A DNA stretch of 64,000 bases from Acinetobacter kookii. Its GTDB lineage: Bacteria; Pseudomonadota; Gammaproteobacteria; Pseudomonadales; Moraxellaceae. The DNA is taken from the NCBI RefSeq assembly GCF_900096895.1, contig NZ_FMYO01000001.1, forward strand, positions 248,001 to 312,000, written 5' to 3'. The notes below the pieces were generated by a model. The model had not been told where the DNA came from. It was given only the letters and a program-made list of their open reading frames with translations, and ran no database searches. A program made the position numbers and the translations under genes. Within the stretch, counting starts at the first letter, position 1; each line of letters opens with the position of its first letter. Below are positions 1 to 9,845 of this stretch, in pieces.

Positions 1-1
1 T

Positions 2-427
2 AATTTCGATTTGGAAAATTTCCCCTATTACTGGGTAAGCCAAGTCCATGCTCAATACGTACAAAATGTTGATCATGCATTAAAAAAATATGGTCTGGAC
101 AATTCACGTCGTCGTATTTTACTCGCTTTAAAATCTAGACCGCATGCCAGCGTGTCAGATCTCTCAGAAATGGTGGTGTCCAAAATGTCGACCACCACCA
201 AAATCGTCTATCGTTTAAAAGATGAAGGTTTAGTTGATACTTATTCTTGTGAAGATGATGCACGCATAACCCGCGTAGTGTTAACCGATAAAGGTGATCA
301 AATGACGCAGAAAATTAATGACCTGACCAATGTGGTTCTGGAACAGTCCTTTGACGGTTTAACTCCTTTACAAATTGAAAAAATGATGGAAAGTCTGCAA
401 CATATTTTTAAAAATTTATCACGATAG
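2..427 (+). CDS. MarR-family transcriptional regulator, 5' end outside window
   Basis: Winged helix-turn-helix regulator of the MarR type. The reading frame is open from the first complete codon (base 2). Its first residues, NFDLENFPYYW, match an internal stretch of the next gene (NFDLEEFPYYW), so the true start lies upstream of the window and the in-frame TTG at 11 is probably not the start. The recognition region (SDLSEMVVSKMSTTTKIVYR) and the wing (DDARITRVVLTDKG) are both present. It is nearly identical to the gene at 576-1040 through the DNA-binding core, so the two are tandem duplicates that probably read similar operators. The ligand and targets cannot be told from the sequence. Confidence 0.85.
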   Translation, partial: NFDLENFPYYWVSQVHAQYVQNVDHALKKYGLDNSRRRILLALKSRPHASVSDLSEMVVSKMSTTTKIVYRLKDEGLVDTYSCEDDARITRVVLTDKGDQMTQKINDLTNVVLEQSFDGLTPLQIEKMMESLQHIFKNLSR

Positions 428-575
428 TTTAATTTTAAATTTCAGTTAAATACTGACTTTTTCTATTTTAGACTTCGAAAAAATACAAAATTAATACATT
501 TTATTCTATTTTTTAACGAAAATATTACGTTAATAAATTAAAAGTTGAATTTAAAACAACGGGGAAAATAAGAAA

Positions 576-1040
576 ATGACCAAGAAATATAGTAAATTTT
601 TACTTTTATCCAGTGAAAATTTTGATTTAGAAGAATTTCCCTACTACTGGATTACTCAAGTTCATGCGCAAGGTGTAAAAAAACTAGACCATGCCCTGAA
701 AAAATATGGCCTGGACAATTCGCGTCGCCGTATTTTACTGTCTCTAAAATCCAAGCCGCATGCCAGCGTATCAGATCTCTCCGAAATGGTGGTGTCCAAA
801 ATGTCGACCACCACCAAAATCGTCTATCGCCTAAAAGATGAAGGGCTGGTTGAAACGTATTCATGTGAAAATGATGCCCGTATTACCCGAGTAGTCTTAA
901 CAGATAAAGGACAACAAATGACCCTGAAAATTAAGGATCTGAGTAATATTATTCTGGAACAATCCTACGAGGGTCTAACTCCTTTACAAATTGAAAAAAT
1001 GATGGAAACCCTTAAACAGATTTTTAAAAATCTATCGTAA
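576..1040 (+). CDS. MarR-family transcriptional regulator (tandem paralogue)
   Basis: A 154-residue MarR-type regulator, complete in the window. The winged helix-turn-helix spans roughly residues 45-115, with the conserved wing NDARITRVVLTDKG. The C-terminal helix (TPLQIEKMMETLKQIFKNL) is the usual dimerisation helix. It is a close copy of the preceding gene, which lies 148 bp upstream on the same strand; the two differ mostly in the N-terminal arm and dimerisation helices. An AT-rich leader with a purine-rich stretch (ggggaaaataag) precedes the ATG. No adjacent efflux or catabolic gene reveals the target. Family assignment is secure; the specific role is unknown. Confidence 0.9.
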   Translation: MTKKYSKFLLLSSENFDLEEFPYYWITQVHAQGVKKLDHALKKYGLDNSRRRILLSLKSKPHASVSDLSEMVVSKMSTTTKIVYRLKDEGLVETYSCENDARITRVVLTDKGQQMTLKIKDLSNIILEQSYEGLTPLQIEKMMETLKQIFKNLS

Positions 1041-1050
1041 TAATCGAGGC

Positions 1051-1710
1051 TTAATCGAAAAAATTCAGCTGGGGGCTCATTTTTTCAATTTTTGCTTTTG
1101 GAACATGTGAGCATTCAAACTCAACCTCTGGAAACCCTTCTACAAAACAACGAATATCTGGGGAGTTCCAGCTTAGCCATTCATCTAAACGCTCATGAGG
1201 AATAATAATCACCGAGCGTTTCACATTTCCAGGTTCATGAAAATCTTTCATCATGGGGTGATCAATCGCATCCATCGTAATCATGGTTGCTGAACGAATA
1301 ATTTCCTCTCCGATTCGGCAAATCTCATAGAGCGCTGCAATATAAAAAGCCTGTCCATCCTTTCGCCATACTCCCCAGCGTTGCGGCTTGTTCTCAATAT
1401 ATTTCGACTCATAAAATTCACTCACTGGAATCACGCCAAATTTGCATTTTGAAGCAGCATTGATAAAAGTCGGTTTTTGGAGCAATGTTTCATTTCGAGC
1501 ATTATATGTTTTCAGGGCAATGCTTTTGTCTTCCGCCCATTTCGGTACCATGCCAAACCTAACCTTACGCCACTCCAAACCTTGGGCTGATTTAAATAGC
1601 AAAGGCAACTCATAATTTGGATAGACCTCATCTGGATAGTCAAATGGAATATCAGGAAGATTCAAATCACGGAGCTGCTTTAAATTAAGCGGTTTAAAAT
1701 TAGCGCACAT
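1051..1710 (-). CDS. yedK: SOS response-associated peptidase (SRAP/HMCES family)
   Basis: SRAP proteins form a thiazolidine crosslink with abasic sites in single-stranded DNA through the amino-terminal cysteine, shielding them from error-prone repair. The required Cys2 follows Met1, and the conserved motifs are visible: the TYNARNET block (Asn70/Asn73), Glu98 in PVSEFYES, and a histidine region with His151 and His158. The last region reads FHEPGNVKRSV rather than the common HxRMP form, so this belongs to a divergent SRAP branch. Length (219 aa) is normal. It converges with the MarR genes, with only 10 bp between stops. The start is the ATG that places Cys at position 2. Confidence 0.88.
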   Translation of the reverse strand: MCANFKPLNLKQLRDLNLPDIPFDYPDEVYPNYELPLLFKSAQGLEWRKVRFGMVPKWAEDKSIALKTYNARNETLLQKPTFINAASKCKFGVIPVSEFYESKYIENKPQRWGVWRKDGQAFYIAALYEICRIGEEIIRSATMITMDAIDHPMMKDFHEPGNVKRSVIIIPHERLDEWLSWNSPDIRCFVEGFPEVEFECSHVPKAKIEKMSPQLNFFD

Positions 1711-1763
1711 AAAACCAGATATAAATTGAAACTTACTCTATTATAGCTTGTATGAGATACTTT

Positions 1764-3218
1764 TTACTTTGCTGTACTATGTGGTAGCGTTAACCAATGT
1801 GTACGGCTAAACTCTTCCAATATCCACTGTCCATTAAAGCGCCCCAAGCCTGAATTTTTCTCCCCGCCAAAGGGTGCATTCGGTTGATCCGCCACGGTGA
1901 TGGCATTGATATGCGTCATCCCTGCATCAATTTGCATCGCAAAACGGGTTCCACGTTCTAAATCAGAAGTACATACTGCGCTGGATAGTCCATAAGCCGT
2001 GTCATTGGCTAAACGCAAAGCCTCGGCTTCATCTTGAGCCTTAATGACCGGCAAAACGGGACCAAAACTTTCTTCTTTGGCTAAGCAGGACTCTGGATTT
2101 ACATCAATAAAAATATGAGGTGGAACTACATTATCTTGAATCTCCCCTCGTACAATGAGTTTGGTTCCCTCTTGTAGTGCCTGAGCAATGATCTGTTTGA
2201 TTTTTTCAACTTGCGCGACATTAATCATCGGGCCAATCAGGGTATCCTCTTGCTGAGGATCACCATAGGCAATATTCTTAGCCCGAATGACCAGTTTTTC
2301 AACAAAAGCATCATAAATTTTAGCATCGACAATCACCCGATTGGTACTCATGCAAATTTGTCCCTGATGCAAAAAACGCCCTATCACAGCCAGTTCCACC
2401 GCCAGATCCAGATCAGCATCATCCAGCACCATTAAAGGTGCATTACCGCCCAATTCCAGCGCAATACGTTTGAGATGATTGCCAGCAATAGCCAGTTGCC
2501 CGACACGTTTTCCTACCAAAGTTGAACCTGTAAATGAAATCAGTTTCGGTGTATCGTGCTCAACAAAGTAATCCCCTATTTCACTGCCTAAACCCGCAAC
2601 TACACTGAATATTCCTTGAGGGAGACCTGCTTCTTCAAAAATCTTGGCCAGCAACAATCCCCCTGTAATAGGCGTATCACTTGCAGGCTTTAACACCACG
2701 CAATTTCCTATCGCGATAGCTGTAATCACAGAACGCATACTGAGGTGAAAGGGAAAGTTCCAAGGGCTAATTACCGCAATGACACCTAAAGGTTTCCGGA
2801 TTACATAACTTTTGCGACCAGGATCGGTCGATTGCAATTCCTGGGTGTTCATTCTTTCAGGAAATGTCATGGCTTCATTGATAATGCCCAATGCTGCATC
2901 TACTTCAATATTGGCTTTGAAACGTGTACTGCCGGATTCCTGAATAAGCCAGTGAATGATTTCTTCACGTCTATTTTTGATTATATCCAGAACTCGGAGG
3001 ATGAAGCTTTTACGCTCAGAGGCTGACGTTTGCGACCATGTAGCAAAACTCCCTTCCGCTGCCGAATAAGCACTATCTACATCGACAAGGCTCGCAGCCT
3101 GCAATTTCAAAATAAGTGCTTGAGTATAAGGATTGAGATTATTCAGCGTATGCGTTGAAGTTCCTTTCAGCCAATGACCGGCAATAAATTGCTGATCGGA
3201 AAATTGATAAGCTTGCAT
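1764..3218 (-). CDS. NAD(P)-dependent aldehyde dehydrogenase
   Basis: A 484-residue member of the aldehyde dehydrogenase superfamily, oxidising an aldehyde to the acid with NAD(P). Visible catalytic residues are Asn154 (SPWNFPF), Lys177 (LKPAS), the cofactor-binding FTGSTLVGKRVG around 229-240, the general base Glu255 (LELGGNAP) and the nucleophile Cys289 (GQICMS). The overall pattern is closest to aromatic or benzaldehyde-type dehydrogenases, but substrate cannot be fixed from sequence. It stands alone: a two-way terminator separates it from malate synthase upstream, and the SRAP gene lies 53 bp downstream on the same strand. Start is an ATG after a weak purine stretch. Confidence 0.9.
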   Translation of the reverse strand: MQAYQFSDQQFIAGHWLKGTSTHTLNNLNPYTQALILKLQAASLVDVDSAYSAAEGSFATWSQTSASERKSFILRVLDIIKNRREEIIHWLIQESGSTRFKANIEVDAALGIINEAMTFPERMNTQELQSTDPGRKSYVIRKPLGVIAVISPWNFPFHLSMRSVITAIAIGNCVVLKPASDTPITGGLLLAKIFEEAGLPQGIFSVVAGLGSEIGDYFVEHDTPKLISFTGSTLVGKRVGQLAIAGNHLKRIALELGGNAPLMVLDDADLDLAVELAVIGRFLHQGQICMSTNRVIVDAKIYDAFVEKLVIRAKNIAYGDPQQEDTLIGPMINVAQVEKIKQIIAQALQEGTKLIVRGEIQDNVVPPHIFIDVNPESCLAKEESFGPVLPVIKAQDEAEALRLANDTAYGLSSAVCTSDLERGTRFAMQIDAGMTHINAITVADQPNAPFGGEKNSGLGRFNGQWILEEFSRTHWLTLPHSTAK

Positions 3219-3312
3219 ACCTCATCCTTTTTATCATTCTGGTTTTATATTTAATGTAAAACCTAATACCTCAAAGCGCCAGTGTAAAAAGAATTTCGTA
3301 ACTTTTAGACAA

Positions 3313-3340
3313 TAAAAAAGCCTCCGAAGAGGCTTTTTTA
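3313..3340 (-). terminator. Intrinsic terminator after glcB
   Basis: A perfect 12-bp stem (3313-3324 with 3329-3340) closes a CGAA loop. GC-rich arms (GCCTC/GAGGC) are flanked by A and T runs, so it can work on both strands. It sits 11 bp past the glcB stop. Confidence 0.9.
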
Positions 3341-3350
3341 CTACACAGGA

Positions 3351-5513
3351 TTAGTCACCTGTATAACCTTTTAACTTCAAACGTGCTGCATGAAGTAGCG
3401 GTTCGGTATAACCAGAAGGCTGTTCACCACCTTTGAATACCAGGTCATAAGCTGCCTGGTAAGCATAGCCATTGAATGCTGGAGCCATTGGCGTATAAAG
3501 CGGATCGTTTGCATTTTGCTCGTCCACAATTTTCGCCATACGCTTGAATACTTCTTCAACTTGCTCTTTGGTTACGATACCGTGACGTAACCAGTTTGCA
3601 ACGTGTTGAGAAGAAATACGTAATGTTGCACGGTCTTCCATCAAGCCCACATCGTTGATATCGGGAACTTTAGAACAACCCACACCCAAGTCAACCCAAC
3701 GAACCACATAACCCAAGATACCTTGAAGGTTATTTTCAAGTTCTTTGGTTTTCTCTTCTTCAGACCAGTTGGTATCTGTTGCCAAAGGCGGTGTTAACAA
3801 GTCATCTAATGATAACGGCTGAGTGTTCAACAATTCTTTTTGACGCTCAGACACGTTGCATTGATGGTAATGGATCGCGTGAATCACCGCACCAGATGGA
3901 GACGGTACCCATGCACAGCTTGCGCCCGCTTCCGGATGCTCAATCTTGGTTTTGTACATGTCGGCAAGCATATCCGGTTTTGGCCACATGCCTTTACCAA
4001 TTTGCGCTTTACCACGTAAACCCGCTTGAAGACCGATCATCACGTTACGGTTTTCATATGCCGGGAACCAGATTTGTGACTTCACTTCACCTTTACGAAC
4101 GAATGGACCAGCTTCCATGAAGGTATGGATTTCATCGCCTGTACGGTCCATGAAACCGGTATTAATGAAGATGGTACGGTCTTTCGCTTGCGCGATACAG
4201 TTTTTCAGGTTCACAGATGTACGGCGTTCTTCATCCATGATCCCGATTTTCAAGGTCTTCGCTGGTAAGCCAAGCGCCTGTTCAGCACGTTCAAACAGTT
4301 CAACTGCAAATGCAACTTCTTCTGGGCCGTGCATTTTTGGTTTCACGATATACATCGAACCTTTACGCGAGTTCTTGATCGTGTTTTCACCTTTGATGTC
4401 TGCAAAAGTCAGCAATGGCGTGATTAACGCATCCATGATGCCTTCGTAGATCTCTTGACCATCTACCAGGATCGCAGGGTTTGTCATTAAATGACCCACG
4501 TTACGAAGCAGCATGAGTGAACGGCCGTGAAGCGTCGTTTCACCACCAATCAGGTTTTTGTGGGTACGGTCCTGGTTCAATGTACGAGTCACGGTTTTAC
4601 CGTTTTTCTCGATTGATTCAGACAGTGTACCTTTCATTAAGCCTAACCAGTTACGGTAGCCTTCAACTTTCTCTTCAGCGTCTACCGCTGCAATAGAGTC
4701 TTCCAAATCCTGAATGGTTGTTACAGCAGCTTCAAGCACGAGGTCTTTTACGCCAGCAGCGTCAGTTTGACCAATCGGGCTGCTTGCATCAATTTCAACA
4801 ATAACGTGCAAGCCATTGTTTAGAAGTACGATTTCAGTTGGTGCAGCTTCATCACCATTGAAACCTACAAATTGAGCTTCTTTCGCTAAGGTAGTGGTTG
4901 AACCATCTTTTAGCGTCACAACCAATTTTTTGCCTTCAACCGCATATTTGGTTGCATCGGCATGTGAGCCATTTGCCAATGGGAAGGTTTCATTTAAGAA
5001 GTTTTTAGCAAATGCAATAACTTTTGCACCACGAACCGGGTTATAGCCCTTACCTTTTTCCGCGCCACCTTCTTCAGAGATTACGTCAAAACCGTAAAGC
5101 GCATCGTATAAAGAGCCCCAACGAGCGTTCGCAGCATTTAAGCAGTAACGTGCATTACGCACAGGAACCACTAATTGCGCACCAGCCAATAATGCGATTT
5201 CTTCATCTACATTTTCTGTGCTGATTTGGAAATCTTCTACTTCTGGTAATAAGTAGCCAATTTCTGTAAGGAAAGCTTTGTAAGCTTCGAGTTCAAATTT
5301 GTTGTTGCGGTGCCATTCATCAATTTTAGCTTGAAGGTCGTCACGCTTAGCCAATAGTGCTTTGTTCTTTGGGCTAAGATCGACAACGACTTGTTCAAAG
5401 TTTTTCCAGTATGTTTCGCTGTCCAAACCAGAACCTGGTAGTGCTTCATTTTCGATGAAATCGTAAAGTTCTTTAGCAATCGCTAACTTGCCTTTTTGAA
5501 TACGTGCAGTCAT
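3351..5513 (-). CDS. glcB: Malate synthase G
   Basis: Condenses glyoxylate with acetyl-CoA to malate in the glyoxylate shunt. The 720-residue length fits the monomeric G form, which is longer than isoform A. Family blocks are visible: [13 protein letters not shown] in the TIM barrel, [17 protein letters not shown], and [13 protein letters not shown] near the C-terminus, the region that carries the catalytic aspartate. It is transcribed alone, with its own terminator and about 360 bp of upstream non-coding DNA. The isocitrate lyase partner is not in the window. The ATG start gives a standard N-terminus ([20 protein letters not shown]). Confidence 0.97.
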   Translation of the reverse strand: MTARIQKGKLAIAKELYDFIENEALPGSGLDSETYWKNFEQVVVDLSPKNKALLAKRDDLQAKIDEWHRNNKFELEAYKAFLTEIGYLLPEVEDFQISTENVDEEIALLAGAQLVVPVRNARYCLNAANARWGSLYDALYGFDVISEEGGAEKGKGYNPVRGAKVIAFAKNFLNETFPLANGSHADATKYAVEGKKLVVTLKDGSTTTLAKEAQFVGFNGDEAAPTEIVLLNNGLHVIVEIDASSPIGQTDAAGVKDLVLEAAVTTIQDLEDSIAAVDAEEKVEGYRNWLGLMKGTLSESIEKNGKTVTRTLNQDRTHKNLIGGETTLHGRSLMLLRNVGHLMTNPAILVDGQEIYEGIMDALITPLLTFADIKGENTIKNSRKGSMYIVKPKMHGPEEVAFAVELFERAEQALGLPAKTLKIGIMDEERRTSVNLKNCIAQAKDRTIFINTGFMDRTGDEIHTFMEAGPFVRKGEVKSQIWFPAYENRNVMIGLQAGLRGKAQIGKGMWPKPDMLADMYKTKIEHPEAGASCAWVPSPSGAVIHAIHYHQCNVSERQKELLNTQPLSLDDLLTPPLATDTNWSEEEKTKELENNLQGILGYVVRWVDLGVGCSKVPDINDVGLMEDRATLRISSQHVANWLRHGIVTKEQVEEVFKRMAKIVDEQNANDPLYTPMAPAFNGYAYQAAYDLVFKGGEQPSGYTEPLLHAARLKLKGYTGD

Positions 5514-5843
5514 TGTCTTTCCTGATATTGCTACTTTTTATAACAAGAGATTCTAGTATACCGATTTATACCTAGCTGAATAGTACTATCACATTCCTAA
5601 ATAATGATCATTTTCTAATAAATGAATATAGACATCATTCAAAAAAATGAAGATCACCAATGCAACATTATTATTTGCCTGAATACCTTTTTATAGTTTA
5701 TAAAGTTTTAAAAATGTCGAAATTAGACTTAAGTGCAGAATTTTGCTTTAAAACCACCCAAAAGCTGTATTTCTCATCGCTGTCGAGCAAAGATTAAGCC
5801 ATGAATAGAACAAAATGTCGATAAAATACTCAAACTATTTATG
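5514..5843. other. Non-coding region between glcB and zapE
   Basis: About 330 bp of AT-rich DNA upstream of glcB. It should contain the glcB promoter, but I see no promoter boxes or operator strong enough to name, no RNA gene and no convincing ORF. Confidence 0.5.
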
Positions 5844-5869
5844 TAAAAAAAGCGCCTGTTTAGGCGCTT
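5844..5869 (-). terminator. Intrinsic terminator after zapE
   Basis: An 8-bp stem AAGCGCCT/AGGCGCTT (5850-5857 with 5862-5869) has a 4-nt loop. On the minus strand it is followed by a T run. It lies immediately beyond the zapE stop codon. Confidence 0.85.
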
Positions 5870-5874
5870 GATCT

Positions 5875-7023
5875 TTAGCTGGCTTCCGAGGCCGACCCCT
5901 GTATTTGTCGATGTTCAGAATTCAGATATTCATCGGACTGCATTTCCAGTAAACGTGAACGCGTGCGTTCAATTTCAAAAGCAAGTTTCTCGCCCTGGTA
6001 AATATCAATAATACTGTCTTCCGAAGTCAACAGGAGTTTGACGCCACGATCGTAAAACTCATCTACCAGATAAATAAAACGGCGTGTGCCTTCCGACAGG
6101 TAATCGGTCAAATGCGGCACATTACTGACCAGTACCGTATTATAAATATTGGCGATTTCAATGAAGTCAGCCGGGCTACGCGGTTTTAAACACAGCTCCG
6201 AATATTCACACCACAACACATCTTCGGTATGACCAATGGTTTCCACAATACGGTTATTAATGATAATCGGTTCTTGTGACTGGGTCTGGGTCTGGGTTAA
6301 AGCGCTAAAACGCTGGGCAATCCAGAGCTTGTGATCATGCGTTAATGGATGTTTAAACAATTGTGCCTGCTTGAGCACACGCAAACGATAATCAACGCCA
6401 GCATCCACATTGAGAACCACGCAATGTTTTTTCACCATTTCAATGGTCGGGATAAAACGGTCACGATGGATTCCGTTCTTATACAAACCATCTGGCGCAA
6501 TATTTGAGGTCGCCACCAAGGTAATGCCACGGGTAAGCAGCTTCTGGAATAACTCACTCAGAATCATGGCATCCGTGACATTGGAAACAAAGAATTCATC
6601 AAAACAGATCACCACCGCTTGCTGGTAAATCTGGTCTGCAACCTGATCCAGCGGATTACGTTGCCCTGACAACTTATTCAGCTCACGATGTACATGCTGC
6701 ATGAAATGATGAAAATGCATGCGCATTTTACGGCGAAACGGAATTGATTCAAAAAACTGGTCCATTAACCAGGTTTTACCTCGCCCAACTCCACCCCACA
6801 TGTATACGCCTTTTGGTGAAGTTTGACGACGGAAACGGCGAAACGCTTTTTTTGAAGCTTTAAAACGCTGAATCAACTCTTGCCAAACACGATCCAATTC
6901 ATGTACAGCCTGCGCCTGTGCATCATCCGGCATGAACTGGCCAGACGCGATGGCCTGTGCATAACGCTCCGCAGGTGACAAAGGGATAAAGGCTGTACTG
7001 TGCTTAGAATTTAAATCTGACAT
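5875..7023 (-). CDS. zapE: Cell division protein ZapE (AFG1-like ATPase)
   Basis: ZapE is an AFG1/LACE1-type P-loop ATPase that associates with the FtsZ ring during late constriction. The Walker A motif GGVGRGKT is at residues 77-84 and the Walker B region ICFDEFFVSNVTDAM follows. The later block GTRRFIYLVDEFYDRGVKL is typical of the family. The 382-residue length is normal. It appears monocistronic, with a strong terminator directly after the stop and a 96-bp gap before the AraC-type gene upstream. Start is the ATG giving MSDLNSKHS. Confidence 0.94.
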   Translation of the reverse strand: MSDLNSKHSTAFIPLSPAERYAQAIASGQFMPDDAQAQAVHELDRVWQELIQRFKASKKAFRRFRRQTSPKGVYMWGGVGRGKTWLMDQFFESIPFRRKMRMHFHHFMQHVHRELNKLSGQRNPLDQVADQIYQQAVVICFDEFFVSNVTDAMILSELFQKLLTRGITLVATSNIAPDGLYKNGIHRDRFIPTIEMVKKHCVVLNVDAGVDYRLRVLKQAQLFKHPLTHDHKLWIAQRFSALTQTQTQSQEPIIINNRIVETIGHTEDVLWCEYSELCLKPRSPADFIEIANIYNTVLVSNVPHLTDYLSEGTRRFIYLVDEFYDRGVKLLLTSEDSIIDIYQGEKLAFEIERTRSRLLEMQSDEYLNSEHRQIQGSASEAS

Positions 7024-7119
7024 ATGATTGAATACTATTTTAGGCTATTGAAAGTATAGCGAAGATTGAGATGGAATATATAACACTTTGGCATTAACAC
7101 ACTTAGGCTATTTACTAAA

Positions 7120-8127
7120 CTATTTAAAGTACTGCCGTGGACTGTGTCCAAACCAGCGCTTAAAGGCATGATTGAAAGCTGCAGGCTCCGAATACCCCAG
7201 TAATTCTGCAATCATTTCAATGGAATATTCTTTATATTCCATTAATCTTAATGCCTTGTCTTTAATCAATTGTTCACGTATCTGTTTATAACTGCTTTGC
7301 ACCTGTTGCAATTGATGCCGCAATGTGCGCTCCGGAATTTGCAGGGCTTGTGCTGTTTCCGCCATGCTAGGCATTCCCCCTTCTTGTAGTTCCAGATAAT
7401 CCTGTACACGCTGCACCAGAGCAGGTACGGACTCATCTCCCTTCAACCGCTCCAACTCAGCAATACATTTGCTTTCATAAAGATTAAAGGTCATTTTGTC
7501 TGCTGAAGGGATCTGCACATCTAACACGGCATCATCAAACCAGAATTCCGCAGACTCGGCAGCAAACTGCAATTCAGCACCATAGTACTCCTGATAAATA
7601 TCTAAAGCCTGCTGATTTTCAGGCTGTGCAAATGGCAGCTCTATATGCATTCGGGGAATACTTAAGCCCATCATTTTGTACAGATCCTGAATAAATTTAT
7701 AAGTTCCTGAAATTTCACATTGTGCTCGCAACAGTCCAAGTTTACTGTTTAAATCCTCAGGTGCGTAACACAAAGCCACCTTTTGTGCTTTATATTTTAG
7801 GCTTAATACGCCTGTTAAATGGGTTAATGCCTGATAGCGAATCCCCTGCTTTAAAGCAGTACGGATATTTTCACTGCTAACCAGCAACATCAGTAAAGGA
7901 CCATAGCCGGCAAGTGCATAATGCTGGCCAATGAACAGACCTTTTTCTGGTGCCACATCCTGCCCAATGACTTTCAGCACATCCCATTCCAGACCCGGAT
8001 GAATAATTGAGCTCGGATCCAATGCATCCGCGCGCAATCCAATACTTTGAAGTTTCGGATCAACATCAATCCCAGCTTTACGCATGCCTTGAATTAAATA
8101 CATCAAGCCGAGAATTGAACGTTTCAT
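7120..8127 (-). CDS. AraC-family transcriptional regulator
   Basis: A 335-residue regulator with an N-terminal ligand-binding domain of the kind found in OruR/ArgR-like AraC proteins and a C-terminal AraC double helix-turn-helix (about residues 240-335). The second helix-turn-helix shows the signature block MIAELLGYSEPAAFNHAFKR followed by WFGHSPRQY. It is divergent from the monooxygenase gene, with 157 bp between starts. AraC regulators of this layout often control the divergent catabolic gene, so it probably regulates the monooxygenase, but no operator repeat was identified. The inducer is unknown. Confidence 0.9.
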   Translation of the reverse strand: MKRSILGLMYLIQGMRKAGIDVDPKLQSIGLRADALDPSSIIHPGLEWDVLKVIGQDVAPEKGLFIGQHYALAGYGPLLMLLVSSENIRTALKQGIRYQALTHLTGVLSLKYKAQKVALCYAPEDLNSKLGLLRAQCEISGTYKFIQDLYKMMGLSIPRMHIELPFAQPENQQALDIYQEYYGAELQFAAESAEFWFDDAVLDVQIPSADKMTFNLYESKCIAELERLKGDESVPALVQRVQDYLELQEGGMPSMAETAQALQIPERTLRHQLQQVQSSYKQIREQLIKDKALRLMEYKEYSIEMIAELLGYSEPAAFNHAFKRWFGHSPRQYFK

Positions 8128-8284
8128 AGCAGGATCACATCAAAATAACCTCTCAATTTTTACTATAATTTTTCATGCTTGCAAATTGCCGAAACTATCA
8201 ATTTTTTTGTCATGGCTATCATGTCAGTGATCTCAGCCTTGCTATAACCTATAAAAAAATAGAAATCATAAGGCCAATAAAAAT

Positions 8285-9796
8285 ATGTATGCTCAAGCCC
8301 AGCCCCAGCCTATGCCAGTACAAACAAAGATTGCCATTATTGGTGCAGGTTTTGGCGGTTTGGCAATGGCTATACGTCTGCTACAAAGCAATATGCATGA
8401 TTTTGTGATCCTGGAAAAAGCTGTTGATGCAGGCGGAACCTGGCGCGAAAACCAATATCCCGGTGCTGCCTGCGACGTCCAGTCCCATATGTATTCCCTT
8501 TCTTTTGCACCCAAAAGCGACTGGTCAAAACGTTATGCTGAAGCACCTGAAATCTTTAAATATATACAAGATTTAATGACCGATTATGATTTAGAAAAGT
8601 ACTGCCAGTTCAATTGTGAAGTTTTGGCTGCTCAATACAATGAACAAAGTTGCGACTGGAAACTTAGCCTGAATAATGAGCAGACTTTGATTGCTCAATT
8701 CGTGGTTTTTGCATCCGGCCCTTTACATGTGCCACATATCCCACATGTCAAGGGCATTGAAAAGTTTCAGGGTAAAGTTTTTCATTCCTCACAATGGGAT
8801 CATCAATACGACTTGACAGGCAAAAATGTTGCTTCCATTGGCACAGGTGGCAGTGCAATTCAATACATTCCAGAAATTGCAGCTCAAGTTAAGCAACTTT
8901 ATGTGTTGCAGCGTACTGCGGCTTGGGTCATTCCCAGAGATGAACGCCGCTATTTCAATATTGAAAAGAAATTATTCAAAAAACTAGACTGGTTCAGAAA
9001 GCTGCATCGGGCACGCCTATATTGGTCAAACGAATCTCGTGTGGTTCCCATAGTTCAACCTGCAGTGATGAAATACACCCAAAAACTGGCAGAAGCATTT
9101 ATCAAGTTTCAGGTCAAAGACAAAAATCTGGTTCAAAAACTGACACCCGATTACATTATGGGATGCAAACGTATTTTAGTATCCAACAAGTACTACCCCG
9201 CTTTTAACCGAGGCAATGTTGAACTGGTGACCGAGGCTATTCAGGAATTAACCGAAAGCAGCATCATTACCAAGGATGGCAAAGCGCGCGAGATTGATTG
9301 CTTAATTTATGGAACCGGCTTTATTACCGATCCACGGATTTATTTAAAATCCTTTCGTTGTACTGGCGAACATCGGCAGGAACTTAAAGATACCTGGAAA
9401 GACGGTGCAGAAAGTTACTATGGCATCAGCACCAAAGGCTTTCCGAATTTATTTCAGTTGCTGGGACCCAATACTGTTTTGGCACACAACTCCGTGATCT
9501 TTATGATTGAATCTCAGGTCAATTATATTCTGCAAATGATTGAACTGGTCAAAAACACTCAGAGTCATGCCATTGTGATCAAAGATCAGGCACAGGACCA
9601 GTTCAACCAGCGTGTACAAAAATGGATGGATGGCACAGTCTGGCAATCGGGTTGTGTGAGCTGGTATCAACAAGATGGTGGCAAAAACTTCGCCCTGTGG
9701 CCAACCTATACCTGGAAATACTGGCTACAGACCAAGAAGCTTAATCCTGCTGATTTTCGTCTGCTAAATAAAACAGCTGGAAGTCGTGCAGCCTAA
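8285..9796 (+). CDS. Flavin-dependent monooxygenase, type I Baeyer-Villiger class
   Basis: A 503-residue FAD/NADPH monooxygenase. The FAD-binding GxGxxG (IGAGFGG) lies at 19-25, the NADPH-binding SIGTGGSA near 184-191, and the Baeyer-Villiger fingerprint FxGxxxHxxxW is met by FQGKVFHSSQW at 161-171. The GTWRENQYPGAACD block at 61-74 is also typical. Such enzymes convert ketones to esters or lactones using oxygen. The natural substrate is not evident. The divergent AraC-type gene is the probable regulator and the LysO-like exporter follows 49 bp downstream. ATG at 8285 is used; an in-frame ATG at 8312 is an alternative that would remove a Gln/Pro-rich stretch. Confidence 0.92.
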   Translation: MYAQAQPQPMPVQTKIAIIGAGFGGLAMAIRLLQSNMHDFVILEKAVDAGGTWRENQYPGAACDVQSHMYSLSFAPKSDWSKRYAEAPEIFKYIQDLMTDYDLEKYCQFNCEVLAAQYNEQSCDWKLSLNNEQTLIAQFVVFASGPLHVPHIPHVKGIEKFQGKVFHSSQWDHQYDLTGKNVASIGTGGSAIQYIPEIAAQVKQLYVLQRTAAWVIPRDERRYFNIEKKLFKKLDWFRKLHRARLYWSNESRVVPIVQPAVMKYTQKLAEAFIKFQVKDKNLVQKLTPDYIMGCKRILVSNKYYPAFNRGNVELVTEAIQELTESSIITKDGKAREIDCLIYGTGFITDPRIYLKSFRCTGEHRQELKDTWKDGAESYYGISTKGFPNLFQLLGPNTVLAHNSVIFMIESQVNYILQMIELVKNTQSHAIVIKDQAQDQFNQRVQKWMDGTVWQSGCVSWYQQDGGKNFALWPTYTWKYWLQTKKLNPADFRLLNKTAGSRAA

Positions 9797-9845
9797 ATCA
9801 TTAAGGCTCATAATAGGCAGGTATTTATTCGCTGCTTAATTCTTT

